In this document: one piece after another, positions 40,744-50,291 of the stretch
Layout: each line of letters starts with the position of its first letter
Numbering within the stretch: the stretch's first letter is position 1
Assembly (NCBI RefSeq): GCF_007923445.1
Contig: NZ_VOJI01000006.1
Coordinates: 124,001 to 188,000, forward strand
Source of the DNA: Puniceibacterium confluentis
Lineage (GTDB): Bacteria > Pseudomonadota > Alphaproteobacteria > Rhodobacterales > Rhodobacteraceae
Reading direction: 5' to 3'
Length of the DNA: 64,000 nt
The notes under the pieces: model-generated
The model's input: only the letters and a program-made list of their open reading frames with translations
Told to the model about the DNA's origin: nothing
Databases searched by the model: none
Made by a program: the position numbers and the translations under genes

Positions 40744-42561
40744 TTACTCCTCCATTGCCTCCAGCTCGTCTATGAACCCAGAGATCATCGACAGGCCCTT
40801 GTCCCAGAACTTGGGGTCCGTCGCGTCCAGACCGAACGGTGCCAGCAGGGCCTTGTGGTGCTTGGATCCGCCGGCCTTGAGCATGTCGAAGTATTTCTCC
40901 TGAAATCCCTCGGGCTGCTCCTGGTACACGGCGTACAAGGCGTTCACCAACCCGTCGCCAAAGGCATAGGCGTAGACGTAGAAAGGCGAGTGCACGAAGT
41001 GGGGGATGTAGGCCCAGAAGCTCTCGTACCCCGGCATGAATTCGAAGGCCTCGCCCAGGGATTCCGCCTGCACCGACATCCAGAGGGCATTGATGTCCTC
41101 GGGGGTCAGCTCGCCGCCGCGCCGGGCTGCGTGCAGTTTGCACTCAAAATCATAAAAGGCGATCTGGCGGACCACCGTGTTGATCATGTCCTCGACCTTG
41201 CCTGCCAGCAGGATCTTGCGTTCAGCCTGGGATTTGGCGTTGTCCAGCATCCGGCGGAAGGTCAGCATCTCGCCAAACACGCTCGCGGTTTCGGCCAGCG
41301 TCAGCGGCGTGGAGGACAGCATTTCCCCCTGACCGGCCGCCAGAACCTGATGCACCCCGTGGCCAAGTTCGTGCGCCAGCGTCATCACGTCGCGCGGTTT
41401 GCCAAGGTAGTTGAGCATCACGTAGGGGTGCACATCCGTCACCGTGGGATGGGCAAATGCTCCCGGTGCCTTGCCGGGCTTTACCGCGGCGTCGATCCAG
41501 CCCTTGGTGAAAAAGGGTTCGGCAATCTCGGCCATGCGGGGATCAAATTCGGCATAGGCATTCATCACCGTGGCGCGGGCGTCGTCCCAGCGCACGGTTT
41601 TGGGGTCGTCCAGCGGCAGCGGCGCGTTGCGGTCCCAGACCTGCATCACGTCCAGACCCAGCCATTTGCGTTTCAGGTTGTAATAGCGATGCGAGAGTTT
41701 CGGATAGGCGGCGACCACGGCGTCGCGCAGCGCCTCGACCACCTCGGGTTCGACGTCGTTCGACAGGTGGCGACCGGTCTGCGCGGTGGGCATCCCGCGC
41801 CAGCGGTCCATGATTTCCTTTTCCTTGGCCTGGGTGTTGTGCACCCGGGCAAAGGTGCGGATATTGGCGCCAAAGACCCGGGCCAGCTCCTCGGCCGCGG
41901 CCTGGCGCTTGCTGCGGTCAGGATCGGTGAGAAAGTTCAGCGTCGCCTCGATGTTCAGCGCATCACCGTCGATGTCGAACTCCAGCCCGGCGATGGTTTC
42001 GTCGAATAGCCGCTCCCAGGCGTCGCCAACAACGCCCATGTCGTGCAGGAACTTCTCCATCTCGTCCGACAGCTGGTAGGGTTTCATGGCGCGGATCCGG
42101 TCGAAGGCTGGCTTGTAACGCGCAAGCGCGGCGCTGGCGGCAAAGACGCCGTCGAGCACCGCATCGTCCAGCCGGTTCAGTTCCAGCGTGAAGAACACCA
42201 GCGGCGTGGTGTAGATGGTGACCTTTTCCTGTGTATCCGAAAGGAACTTGGTCCGGCGGCTGTCCGTGGTCAGCTGGTAGTAGCGCAGTCCGGCAAAGGA
42301 CATGATGCGCCCGGCGATGCCTTCGATCTTTTCATGCCTGTGGATGGCGGTGAGAAAGCCCTCGGCGTCCAACGTGCCCAGCTTGCCCTGATAGTCGGCC
42401 GCGAAGCTGGCGCAGGCCTGTTCCAGCCAGTCGAGATCGCGCTTGAGTTCGGGCGCGTCCGGACTGGTGTAGAGGTCACTCAGATCCCATTCCGGCAGGT
42501 CACCGAACTCTGTCTTGCCAGAGGTGGCATTGGCGTCGAAGGTCGGGCGGGGCAGGGTCAT
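40744..42561 (-). CDS. pepF: Oligoendopeptidase F (M3 family metallopeptidase)
   Basis: A 605-residue M3B peptidase. The zinc site HELGHGVHQ is near residue 395, with the downstream glutamate in the ETASVFGE segment and the active-site HSPFYVYAYAFGD near the C-terminus. It is cytosolic and cuts oligopeptides of about 7 to 17 residues. ATG 42561 is chosen because AAAGGAG lies six bases upstream; the preceding in-frame GTG is too close to that site. Confidence 0.95.
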   Translation of the reverse strand: MTLPRPTFDANATSGKTEFGDLPEWDLSDLYTSPDAPELKRDLDWLEQACASFAADYQGKLGTLDAEGFLTAIHRHEKIEGIAGRIMSFAGLRYYQLTTDSRRTKFLSDTQEKVTIYTTPLVFFTLELNRLDDAVLDGVFAASAALARYKPAFDRIRAMKPYQLSDEMEKFLHDMGVVGDAWERLFDETIAGLEFDIDGDALNIEATLNFLTDPDRSKRQAAAEELARVFGANIRTFARVHNTQAKEKEIMDRWRGMPTAQTGRHLSNDVEPEVVEALRDAVVAAYPKLSHRYYNLKRKWLGLDVMQVWDRNAPLPLDDPKTVRWDDARATVMNAYAEFDPRMAEIAEPFFTKGWIDAAVKPGKAPGAFAHPTVTDVHPYVMLNYLGKPRDVMTLAHELGHGVHQVLAAGQGEMLSSTPLTLAETASVFGEMLTFRRMLDNAKSQAERKILLAGKVEDMINTVVRQIAFYDFECKLHAARRGGELTPEDINALWMSVQAESLGEAFEFMPGYESFWAYIPHFVHSPFYVYAYAFGDGLVNALYAVYQEQPEGFQEKYFDMLKAGGSKHHKALLAPFGLDATDPKFWDKGLSMISGFIDELEAMEE

Positions 42562-42620
42562 CACTCACTCCTTTGTTTGGCCTATAGCTATGCGCTTGCG
42601 GTCCCGGGGTTCAAGGGGGC

Positions 42621-44213
42621 TCAGCCATGTGCGGCCAGGATGGCGCGCAGATCCTCCAGCGTATTGGCCTCCTGCACCGGTTTGTCCTGCCGCCAACGGG
42701 ACATGCGGGGAAAGCGCAGGGCGACCCCGGATTTGTGGCGTGGCGACTCGAATATACCCTCGAACGCGATTTCAAAGACATGCTCGGGGCGCACCTGACG
42801 GACCGGGCCAAAACGTTGCAGGGTATTCTTGCGCACCCAGGCGGTGATCTTGTTGAATTCGGCGTCGGTGAGGCCGCTGTAGGCCTTGGTGAAGGGGACG
42901 AGCTCGTTGCCCTGCCAGACCGCAAAGGTGAAGTCGGTGAACAGGGTGGCGCGCCGCCCGTGGCCTTGCTGGGCATAGATCATCACCGCGTCGATGGTCA
43001 GCGGATCAAGCTTCCATTTCCACCAGTCACCTTTCTTGCGCCCCACCAGATAGGGGCTGTCGCGGCGTTTCAGCATCAGTCCTTCGGACCGCATGTCGCG
43101 GGAACGGGTGCGAACCTGCGTGAGGCCCTGCCAGCTGTCGAACGGGATGATCTGCGAGGGGCGCACGGGGGCTTCGGACGGCAGGTCTTGCAGCAGGGCA
43201 TCGAGCCGGGCGCGGCGCTGCGCCAACGGCGTGTCGCGCAGGTCGTGACCGTTGTCTTCGAGCAGGTCATAGGCCAGCAGGATGACCGGTGCATCCTTCA
43301 GCAGCTTCTTGGGCACGGTCTTGCGGCCGATCCGCTTTTGCAGGGTGTTGAAGGACATCGGCTGCGTGCCGTCCCAGGTGACAATTTCCCCGTCGAGCAC
43401 GGTGCCGTCGGGCAGAAAGTCACGCGCGCGGGCGAGTTCGGGAAAACGGTCGGTGATCAGTTCTTCGCCGCGCGACCAGACATGGTGTCCACCGCCACGC
43501 AGGATCAACTGGCCACGGATGCCGTCCCACTTCCACTCTGCCTGCCAATCCACCGGATTTCCCAGATTTTCCGGCAGGTCATCCAGTTGATGGGCGAGGT
43601 AGAACGGATAGGGGCGGCTGAGGTCGGCGGCCTTGTCCTCGGCCTCGATCAGCGCGTGATAGCTCGTGCTCTCCGGTGTCCAGCCCCCCATGAGCCGATG
43701 CGCCAGGCTGGCTTCGTCCTGGCCGGTGGCCTGTGCCAGGGCACGGGTCATGAGCTTCTGGCTGATGCCGATCCGGAAACCGCCGGTGATCAGCTTGTTG
43801 AACAAAAACCGTTCTGTGGTCTCGAGCTGGTTCCAGGCCGTGAGGATCAGCATCTTCCGATCCTCGGGTGATACATTGGAAAGACTGCGCAACCAGTTGA
43901 TCCAATAAGATAAAGAAAGGTCTGAGCAGGTTTCCGCAGGTGGCAGGATCAGGGCAATGGTTTCGGCCAGGTCGCCAACGATCGGATAGGATTCCTCGAG
44001 CAGCCAAAGCGGCACACCGGCGCTTTCCGCCGCCCATTCGCGCAGTTGCGTTGTGGTGACGGCGCGTTTGGGTCGACGCCCGGAAAACAGGGCGATGGTC
44101 CAGAGCTTGTCCTCGTCGGCGGCGCGGGTGAAGTATTCAGCCAGGGCTTTAGTTTTCAATGTTGTTTTTGTGGTCTGGTCGAGAGTGGCAAACAGGGTCG
44201 CAAAATCTCTCAT
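42621..44213 (-). CDS. ATP-dependent DNA ligase (ligase-exonuclease pair)
   Basis: A 530-residue ligase: helical N-terminal DNA-binding domain (residues 1 to about 200), nucleotidyltransferase core with AMP-accepting Lys228 in EWKWDGIRG, motif III-like TVLDGEIV, motif V WKWKLDPLTIDAVMIYA, and an OB domain ending RFPRMSRWRQDK. It belongs to the bacterial group encoded beside a beta-lactamase-fold exonuclease and linked to cisplatin-type damage. Its ATG overlaps the exonuclease stop by four bases, so the two are made together. It seals nicks in repair. Confidence 0.93.
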   Translation of the reverse strand: MRDFATLFATLDQTTKTTLKTKALAEYFTRAADEDKLWTIALFSGRRPKRAVTTTQLREWAAESAGVPLWLLEESYPIVGDLAETIALILPPAETCSDLSLSYWINWLRSLSNVSPEDRKMLILTAWNQLETTERFLFNKLITGGFRIGISQKLMTRALAQATGQDEASLAHRLMGGWTPESTSYHALIEAEDKAADLSRPYPFYLAHQLDDLPENLGNPVDWQAEWKWDGIRGQLILRGGGHHVWSRGEELITDRFPELARARDFLPDGTVLDGEIVTWDGTQPMSFNTLQKRIGRKTVPKKLLKDAPVILLAYDLLEDNGHDLRDTPLAQRRARLDALLQDLPSEAPVRPSQIIPFDSWQGLTQVRTRSRDMRSEGLMLKRRDSPYLVGRKKGDWWKWKLDPLTIDAVMIYAQQGHGRRATLFTDFTFAVWQGNELVPFTKAYSGLTDAEFNKITAWVRKNTLQRFGPVRQVRPEHVFEIAFEGIFESPRHKSGVALRFPRMSRWRQDKPVQEANTLEDLRAILAAHG

Positions 44214-45223
44214 GCCGAATCCGCCGTCGTGTCATCCTCGTCGCCACCGAATTCGGTCGGCACAACCTGCGCGTTCCAGCCCATTTCACGCAATGCCCGC
44301 GCGAAGATCTCGGTGTATCCATGTGTGACGTATATGTTTTCCGCTCCGGTTGTGCGGATGGCTGTCAGCAGTCCGTCCCAGTCGGCATGGTCCGAAACGA
44401 CAAAGCCACGGTCCGCCGCGCGACGCCGCCGCACCCCGCGCAGCCGCATCCAGCCGGAGGCGAAACCGGTCGACGCGGGGCCGAGCTTGCGCGCCCAGGG
44501 GGTGCCAAGCGCCGCAGGCGGTGCCAGCACCACTGCGCCGGGATGATCCTTGATCCTGAGATCCGGTGTGATCTGCGTGCTCTCGGGCAAGGCGTAGCCC
44601 TGGGCGCACAGCACGGCGTTTGTCGCGGCCACCGCCCCGTGGGTCAGGATCGGGCCGATGCCGGTATCAAGCAACGACATCATGCGCTGCGCCTTGCCAA
44701 GCGAATAGGCGCCCAGCAGGGTGGTCAGCCCCTGGGCGGCATTGTCGGCCCACCAGGCGTTGAGTTCCTGCGCCACTGCGCCCTGGTCCTGCCATTTGAA
44801 CACCGGCAGCCCGAAAGTGCATTCCGAGATGAAGCTGTGACAGGCCACCGGCTCGAAAGGTTCCGACAGCCCGTCGGGCGTGATCTTGTAGTCGCCCGAG
44901 ACCACCCAGACCTCGCCGTTGACGGCCACCCGGATCTGCGCCGAGCCGGGGATGTGTCCTGCCGGGTGAAACGAGACCTCGGCGGATCCGATGCGCCGCA
45001 CCTCGCCGTAGTTGATGGTTTCCAGCGCAATCGCGCCAAGCCGGTGTCGGATGACCGGAGCCGCCTGGGTGGTAGCAAGGTAACGACCGTGACCCGACCG
45101 GGAGTGGTCGGCATGGCCGTGCGTGATCAAGGCGCGATCCACCGGGCGCCAGGGATCGATATGGAAATCGCCGGCAGGGCAGTAGAGGCCGCGTTCGGTG
45201 AAGGTGAGGACGGGATCGCGCAT
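44210..45223 (-). CDS. Ligase-associated DNA exonuclease (metallo-beta-lactamase fold)
   Basis: A 337-residue nuclease of the beta-CASP/SNM1-like group. The metal motif HGHADH is at residues 35-40 (H35, H37, D39, H40), followed by FHPAGHIPGSAQI with a further His, and VVSGDYK. The beta-CASP region ends with VSDHADWDGL. Such proteins are encoded with the ATP-dependent ligase and are thought to trim DNA ends before sealing. The common third partner, an Lhr-type helicase, is not adjacent. Confidence 0.92.
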   Translation of the reverse strand: MRDPVLTFTERGLYCPAGDFHIDPWRPVDRALITHGHADHSRSGHGRYLATTQAAPVIRHRLGAIALETINYGEVRRIGSAEVSFHPAGHIPGSAQIRVAVNGEVWVVSGDYKITPDGLSEPFEPVACHSFISECTFGLPVFKWQDQGAVAQELNAWWADNAAQGLTTLLGAYSLGKAQRMMSLLDTGIGPILTHGAVAATNAVLCAQGYALPESTQITPDLRIKDHPGAVVLAPPAALGTPWARKLGPASTGFASGWMRLRGVRRRRAADRGFVVSDHADWDGLLTAIRTTGAENIYVTHGYTEIFARALREMGWNAQVVPTEFGGDEDDTTADSA

Positions 45224-45327
45224 GGGGGGAATATAGGATGTGCAGGACCGTCGGCCAGCGCCATCGCAGCCGCCGCCGGGGTTCTCTGACCGGGCATCCC
45301 TGACGGCGCGGTCAGCTCATCGCCGAA

Positions 45328-46299
45328 TCAGGCGGTCTGCGCCGGTTTGACAGGATGTGACGCTGTGTCGAACAACGCCAGGATCCCGGCCATGATCCGG
45401 GCGCGAATCTCCGGGCTCTCCATCAGAACTTCGTGTTCGCCGCCCTCGACCACTTCGAGCGTGCCTCGCGGCCAGCGCTGCATCCGGTCGCGGATGCGGG
45501 CGATATCGACTATGCGTTCATTCGAGCCGACAAAGGTCAGACAGGGCAGATCGGGCGAGGGGCGCCGGACCAGCTCCCGGCATTCCTGCAAGGATTGATG
45601 CAGCCATTGCAGCGACGGCCCGCCCAGCCCCAGGTCGGGTGCCTGGGCCACCTGGCGGCGCATGTAGGCATACATGTCGGGATCGCGGGTCAGGACATTG
45701 GCTTCGAACGGTTCGCTGGTGACATAGCTGGCGGGTTTGGTGCCGGGCGCGAACATGTGCCCCAGCCCAAGCCGACCGCTGCCCCAACCCAGTGCCCAGG
45801 CGGCAGGCCGGATCGGACGGGACATCTGGATGCCCCACATCGGGCCGGAAAAGACGCAGGATGCGACCGGAAGGCCCTCCATCACCGCGCGCAACCCGAT
45901 GCAGCCACCCATGGAGTGTGCGATAAGGTGCAGCGGTTGCGGCAACTCAAGCGTGCGGGCGGCGGCGCACAGTGCCGCCACATCGCGCTGATAGTCGGTG
46001 AACAGGGTGATGTGTCCGACGCGCGCATCCGTCAGCATCCGGTCTGCCAGCCCCTGACCGCGCCAGTCTATGGTCAGGGTGTCGTACCCGGCGCGCGACA
46101 GATCGGCGGCGGTGCGACCATATTTTTCGATGTATTCGGTGCGTCCGGGGAACAGCAGGACCGTCCCCCGCGCGGGCCCGGTGGCCGGGTAGTGGCCGAT
46201 ACGCAGGCGCAGCCCGTCATCGGCGCGGATCCAGTACGCACAGGCCCCCGCCGGGCCCTCCGCCAGATCGGCATGGAATGGTGCGGGGGAGAGGTCCAC
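45328..46299 (-). CDS. Alpha/beta hydrolase, monoacylglycerol-lipase-like
   Basis: A 323-residue serine hydrolase. The nucleophile elbow is AHSMGG (Ser129); the oxyanion strand TVLLFPGRTEYIEKYGRTA and a late EGGEHEVLMES histidine complete the fold, with an acidic residue in FVGSNERIVD. It resembles lysophospholipase/monoacylglycerol lipase. No signal peptide. It is followed upstream on the same strand by an SCP2 protein 12 bases away, so both may share a transcript. Confidence 0.87.
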   Translation of the reverse strand: MDLSPAPFHADLAEGPAGACAYWIRADDGLRLRIGHYPATGPARGTVLLFPGRTEYIEKYGRTAADLSRAGYDTLTIDWRGQGLADRMLTDARVGHITLFTDYQRDVAALCAAARTLELPQPLHLIAHSMGGCIGLRAVMEGLPVASCVFSGPMWGIQMSRPIRPAAWALGWGSGRLGLGHMFAPGTKPASYVTSEPFEANVLTRDPDMYAYMRRQVAQAPDLGLGGPSLQWLHQSLQECRELVRRPSPDLPCLTFVGSNERIVDIARIRDRMQRWPRGTLEVVEGGEHEVLMESPEIRARIMAGILALFDTASHPVKPAQTA

Positions 46300-46311
46300 G
46301 CCGCCGGACCT

Positions 46312-46602
46312 CTAGCCGAGAACCGAGGCGAGCTTCATCGCCTGGCCCATGTCGCCGTCGATCGCAAGCTTGCCGGACATAAAGGCGTTGGTGGGGTTCA
46401 TCTCGCCGTCAAAGATCGCGCGGAAGGTGTCGGCATCCGCCGAAAGCGTCACGTCGGCCTCTTCGTCGCCGGGACGGGCACCGGTCGAATCAAGCATGAA
46501 CGTGCCTTCATCCGTGATGTTGAACTTTGCGGTGCCATCATAATCGGCGCCTGCCATCTTTTCGTTAAGGGCCTTGATCGCTTCGCTGACGTAATCACTC
46601 AT
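46312..46602 (-). CDS. SCP2 sterol-carrier-domain protein
   Basis: A 96-residue protein consisting of one SCP2 domain: N-terminal helix MSDYVSEAIKALNEKM, a beta region (AKFNITDEGTFML) and the C-terminal lipid-contact helix with AFMSGKLAIDGDMGQAMKLA. It probably binds lipids or acyl chains in the cytosol. It sits just before the lipase gene on the same strand and diverges from the TPR gene. Confidence 0.9.
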   Translation of the reverse strand: MSDYVSEAIKALNEKMAGADYDGTAKFNITDEGTFMLDSTGARPGDEEADVTLSADADTFRAIFDGEMNPTNAFMSGKLAIDGDMGQAMKLASVLG

Positions 46603-46674
46603 CTGTGCTCTCCCTCACTTGATGTGCTCTGCGGGTGGTATTCTTCGCAGCCCGCGCTAAGCTGTTCTCAAGTT

Positions 46675-47244
46675 ATGAGCATGGCGCAGATGAAACACAA
46701 ATCTACCGTGGCGGCACTTTTCGCCCTTGTCCTCTTTTCCCTGCCATTGACCGTAAGCGCACAGCAAACGGACCGCAGCGAGATGTTGCTGCGTGATCTG
46801 GCTCAGGCGGACGCGAAAGAGGCGGACCGGCTGGAAAAGGAGATCCGGCTGGAATGGTCGAAAAGCGGATCGGCAGCGGTGGACCTGCTGCTGAAACGCG
46901 GGCGCGACGCGCTTGAAATCAATGACGTCAAGACGGCCATCGAGCATTTTACCGCGTTGACCGATCATGCTCCTGCGTTTGCCGAGGGCTGGCACGGGCT
47001 GGCGCTGGCCTATTACCAGGCCGACAGGCTGGGTCTGACGGCGGATGCGCTGGAACACACGCTGGCGCTCAACCCGCAGCACTTTGGTGCATTGCGCGGA
47101 CTTGGCGCTTTGTTCGACCAGCTGGGAAAGCCTGCTCTTGCCTATGACGCCTATTCCCGGGTACTTGAGATCCGTCCGCATGATCCGGACGTGGAAGCGG
47201 CAATGAAACGGCTTGAAACCCAGGTGCGGGGCACCGAGCTTTAG
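46675..47244 (+). CDS. Secreted TPR-repeat protein
   Basis: A 189-residue protein with a cleavable signal peptide (STVAALFALVLFSLPLTVSAQQ) and at least three tetratricopeptide repeats (helix pairs at GRDALEINDVKTAIEHFTALTDHAP, WHGLALAYYQADRLGLTADAL, and a third with LGALFDQLGKPALAYDAYSRVLEI; repeats are given in fragments). It is probably periplasmic, mediating protein contacts. ATG 46675, 46681 and 46690 are all possible starts. It ends 32 bases before the Suv3-like helicase gene. Confidence 0.85.
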   Translation: MSMAQMKHKSTVAALFALVLFSLPLTVSAQQTDRSEMLLRDLAQADAKEADRLEKEIRLEWSKSGSAAVDLLLKRGRDALEINDVKTAIEHFTALTDHAPAFAEGWHGLALAYYQADRLGLTADALEHTLALNPQHFGALRGLGALFDQLGKPALAYDAYSRVLEIRPHDPDVEAAMKRLETQVRGTEL

Positions 47245-47276
47245 TCAGCAGCAAAAATAATGAAAAAGGGCGGCGC

Positions 47277-50200
47277 ATGGCCGAACGCGCACGGATCGCG
47301 GCCATTCTTGGCCCGACCAACACTGGCAAGACCCACTATGCCATCGAACGGATGCTGGGCCATCGCACCGGCATGATCGGCTTGCCGCTGCGGCTGCTGG
47401 CGCGCGAAGTCTATGACAGGATCGTTGCGGTGCGCGGTCCCGGCGTGGTGGCGCTGGTCACGGGTGAGGAACGCATCGTGCCGCCGCGCGCCGCCTACTG
47501 GGTCTGCACGGTCGAGGCGATGCCCGAGGGGATGGGCTGCGATTTTGTCGGCGTCGATGAGATCCAGCTTTGTGCCGATCCCGAACGCGGCCATGTCTTT
47601 ACCGACCGGCTGCTGCGGATGCGGGGCCAGCACGAAACGCTGTTCATGGGCTCGGACACCATGCGCGGCCCGATCGCGGCGCTGGTGCCCGGGGTCGAGT
47701 TTGTGCGCCGGGAACGAATGAGCCAGCTGACCTACACCGGTTCGAAAAAGATTTCGCGACTGGCCGCCCGCACTGCCATTGTCGGGTTCTCGGTGGACAA
47801 CGTCTATGCCATTGCCGAACTGCTGCGCCGTCAAAAGGGTGGTGCGGCGGTGGTCATGGGCGCCCTCAGCCCGCGCACCCGCAACGCGCAGGTCGACCTG
47901 TACCAGAACGGCGACGTCGACTTTCTTGTGGCGACGGATGCGATCGGCATGGGGCTCAATCTGGACATCGACCATGTCGCCTTTTCCTCACTCACCAAAT
48001 TCGACGGTCGCCGGATGCGCGAATTGCAGCCGAACGAACTGGCGCAGATCGCCGGCCGGGCCGGGCGCGGCATGTCGAACGGCTCTTTCGGGGTGACCGG
48101 CGAAGCAAGCCCGATTCCCGACGAATGGGCCGAAGCGATCTGCGCCCATCAATTCACGCCGCTGCGCAAACTCAACTGGCGCAACGCCGATTTGAGATTT
48201 GGCAGCATCGATAGGCTGGTGCAATCGCTGGAATTGCCGCCCGCCGACGAACGGCTGCTCAAGGCGCGCGATGCCGATGACCTGATGGCGCTGAAGTCGC
48301 TGGGGCAAGTGGCAGAGGTCGCGGCGCGGGCGTCGGATCCGGCGTCGGTGCGCCTGCTTTGGGACGTCTGCCGGATCCCGGATTTCCGTGGTATAAGTCA
48401 TGCGGAACATGCGGGGCTGTTGGAAGTTATCTTTTGTCACCTGCACCAGCGCGGTGGTGTGCCGGATGATTTCATGGCGCGGCAGGTCAAGCGGATCGAC
48501 AGGACGGATGGCGACATCGACACCTTGTCGAAACGATTGGCGTTTATCCGCACATGGACGTATGTGGCTCAGCGCAAAGGTTGGGTGCGTGACGAAATGC
48601 ATTGGCGCGACACGACCCGCGCTGTAGAAGATCGGGTGTCTGACGCTTTGCACGAGCGGCTGACGCAAAGATTTGTTGATCGGCGGACAAGTGTCTTGTT
48701 GCGGCGGTTGAAGCAAAAGGAGGCCCTCTTGGCCGAAGTGAATGACAAGGGTGAGGTGACCGTCGAAGGAGAATTCGTCGGAAAGCTCGAAGGGTTCCGG
48801 TTCCGTCACGACAAGGACGCAACAGGACAAGAGGCCAAAACGCTGAAGACCGCGTCGTTGCAGGCTCTGGCCCCGCATTTCCATCTGCGGGCGGACAGGT
48901 TCTACAACGCTCCGGACACCGAGATTGATTTCACCGAACAGGGTGGTCTCATGTGGGGCAGCCAGGCGGTGGGCAAGCTCGCGCCGGGTGATGATGCGCT
49001 CAAGCCGCGGGTGGTTGCTTTCGTCGATGACGAGGCGGGGCCCGATGTGCTGCAGAAGGTGCAGCGCCGGTTGCAGCATTTCATCGACCGCAAGGTCGCG
49101 GCGCTGTTCGAGCCGCTGCTGAACATCCAGCACGACGAGACGCTGACCGGGCTGGCCCGGGGGTTCGGATTTCGCATGGTCGAGGCGATGGGAATCATCC
49201 CGCGCGTCGAGATTGCCGACGACGTGAAGGCCCTGGATCAGGAAGCGCGCTCGGCCCTGCGCAAGCACGGCATCCGGTTCGGGCAGTACACGATCTTCAT
49301 GCCGCTGCTTCTCAAGCCGGCTCCGACACGCCTGCGTCTCGTGCTCTGGAGCCTCAAGCAGGGGCTCGACGAATTCCCCGAAGCGCCGCCCGCCGGTCTG
49401 GTGACGGTGCCCAATATCGCCGACATTCCGGCGGAACATTACACGATTGCCGGCTACCGCAAGTCGGGCAGCCGGGCGATTCGGATCGATATGCTGGAAC
49501 GGCTGGCGGACCTGCTGCGTGCCGAGGACAGCCGCTCCGGCTTTGAAGCCAAGCCGGACATGCTATCGATCACCGGGATGACGCTGGAACAGTTCGCCGA
49601 TCTCATGGCCGGCATGGGTTACAAGGCGGAAAAGGCAGAGCGGACCAAGGTCAAGGCCGTGGATGCGGTGGTGCCCAAGGATGCCGAGGCCGAAGCGGCG
49701 CGCCCGCTTGAGGACCCTGCGGGTGAGGCCGATGCCGACACGCCGGTGTTCGATGCGGGCCAGAGCGCAGCGGCCGGGGCGATCACCGAACAACCCGAAG
49801 CCACCGACGCGACGCCCGAGGTTCCCGAATCCATTGCGGCGATCCCCGATGCCGGCGCGGCGCCGATCTCGGAAACGCCGGTTGAACCGGCCGCCGAAGA
49901 TCCAGTGGCCGAGGTGGCCGCAGGCGAGGTGCCGGTCGGCACGGCACCCGATGCCGCTGTGGCAGGGGCCGAGCTGGAAACGTTCTATACCTTCACCTGG
50001 GGGGGCAATCGCGGCAACCGCGACCGTGGTCCGCGCCGCGAGGCCGGTGGCCGCGAGGGTGGTCAGGGCAACCGGGGTCGTCGTCCCGAAGGCCAGGCCG
50101 CCGATCGGCCACGCGGCAAGGGCAAGGGCAAGCCGGGCGGCAAACCCGGCGGCAAGCGGCCCGAGCGCGAAGACCGGGGCGGCAGCAAGGGCGGCAAGAC

Positions 50201-50291
50201 GTTCGAGGCACGGCCGCCGCGCCGGGAAAAGCCCATCGACCCCGACAATCCCTTTGCCGCAGCGCTGATGGGGTTCAAGGACAAGTCGTAA
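47277..50291 (+). CDS. Suv3-like RNA/DNA helicase
   Basis: A 1004-residue superfamily 2 helicase like mitochondrial Suv3. Walker A GPTNTGKT is at residues 12-19, DEIQ at 94-97, motif V ATDAIGMGLNLDID and motif VI QIAGRAGRG. Residues up to about 810 are family-like; from there an Ala/Glu/Pro-rich stretch leads to a Gly/Arg/Lys-rich tail (GGNRGNRDRGPRRE and KGKGKPGGKPGGKRP), likely an RNA-binding disordered end. It is translationally adjacent to the S4 protein (stop TAA then GTG with no gap). In alphaproteobacteria it commonly precedes fdxA and carD. Confidence 0.92.
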   Translation: MAERARIAAILGPTNTGKTHYAIERMLGHRTGMIGLPLRLLAREVYDRIVAVRGPGVVALVTGEERIVPPRAAYWVCTVEAMPEGMGCDFVGVDEIQLCADPERGHVFTDRLLRMRGQHETLFMGSDTMRGPIAALVPGVEFVRRERMSQLTYTGSKKISRLAARTAIVGFSVDNVYAIAELLRRQKGGAAVVMGALSPRTRNAQVDLYQNGDVDFLVATDAIGMGLNLDIDHVAFSSLTKFDGRRMRELQPNELAQIAGRAGRGMSNGSFGVTGEASPIPDEWAEAICAHQFTPLRKLNWRNADLRFGSIDRLVQSLELPPADERLLKARDADDLMALKSLGQVAEVAARASDPASVRLLWDVCRIPDFRGISHAEHAGLLEVIFCHLHQRGGVPDDFMARQVKRIDRTDGDIDTLSKRLAFIRTWTYVAQRKGWVRDEMHWRDTTRAVEDRVSDALHERLTQRFVDRRTSVLLRRLKQKEALLAEVNDKGEVTVEGEFVGKLEGFRFRHDKDATGQEAKTLKTASLQALAPHFHLRADRFYNAPDTEIDFTEQGGLMWGSQAVGKLAPGDDALKPRVVAFVDDEAGPDVLQKVQRRLQHFIDRKVAALFEPLLNIQHDETLTGLARGFGFRMVEAMGIIPRVEIADDVKALDQEARSALRKHGIRFGQYTIFMPLLLKPAPTRLRLVLWSLKQGLDEFPEAPPAGLVTVPNIADIPAEHYTIAGYRKSGSRAIRIDMLERLADLLRAEDSRSGFEAKPDMLSITGMTLEQFADLMAGMGYKAEKAERTKVKAVDAVVPKDAEAEAARPLEDPAGEADADTPVFDAGQSAAAGAITEQPEATDATPEVPESIAAIPDAGAAPISETPVEPAAEDPVAEVAAGEVPVGTAPDAAVAGAELETFYTFTWGGNRGNRDRGPRREAGGREGGQGNRGRRPEGQAADRPRGKGKGKPGGKPGGKRPEREDRGGSKGGKTFEARPPRREKPIDPDNPFAAALMGFKDKS

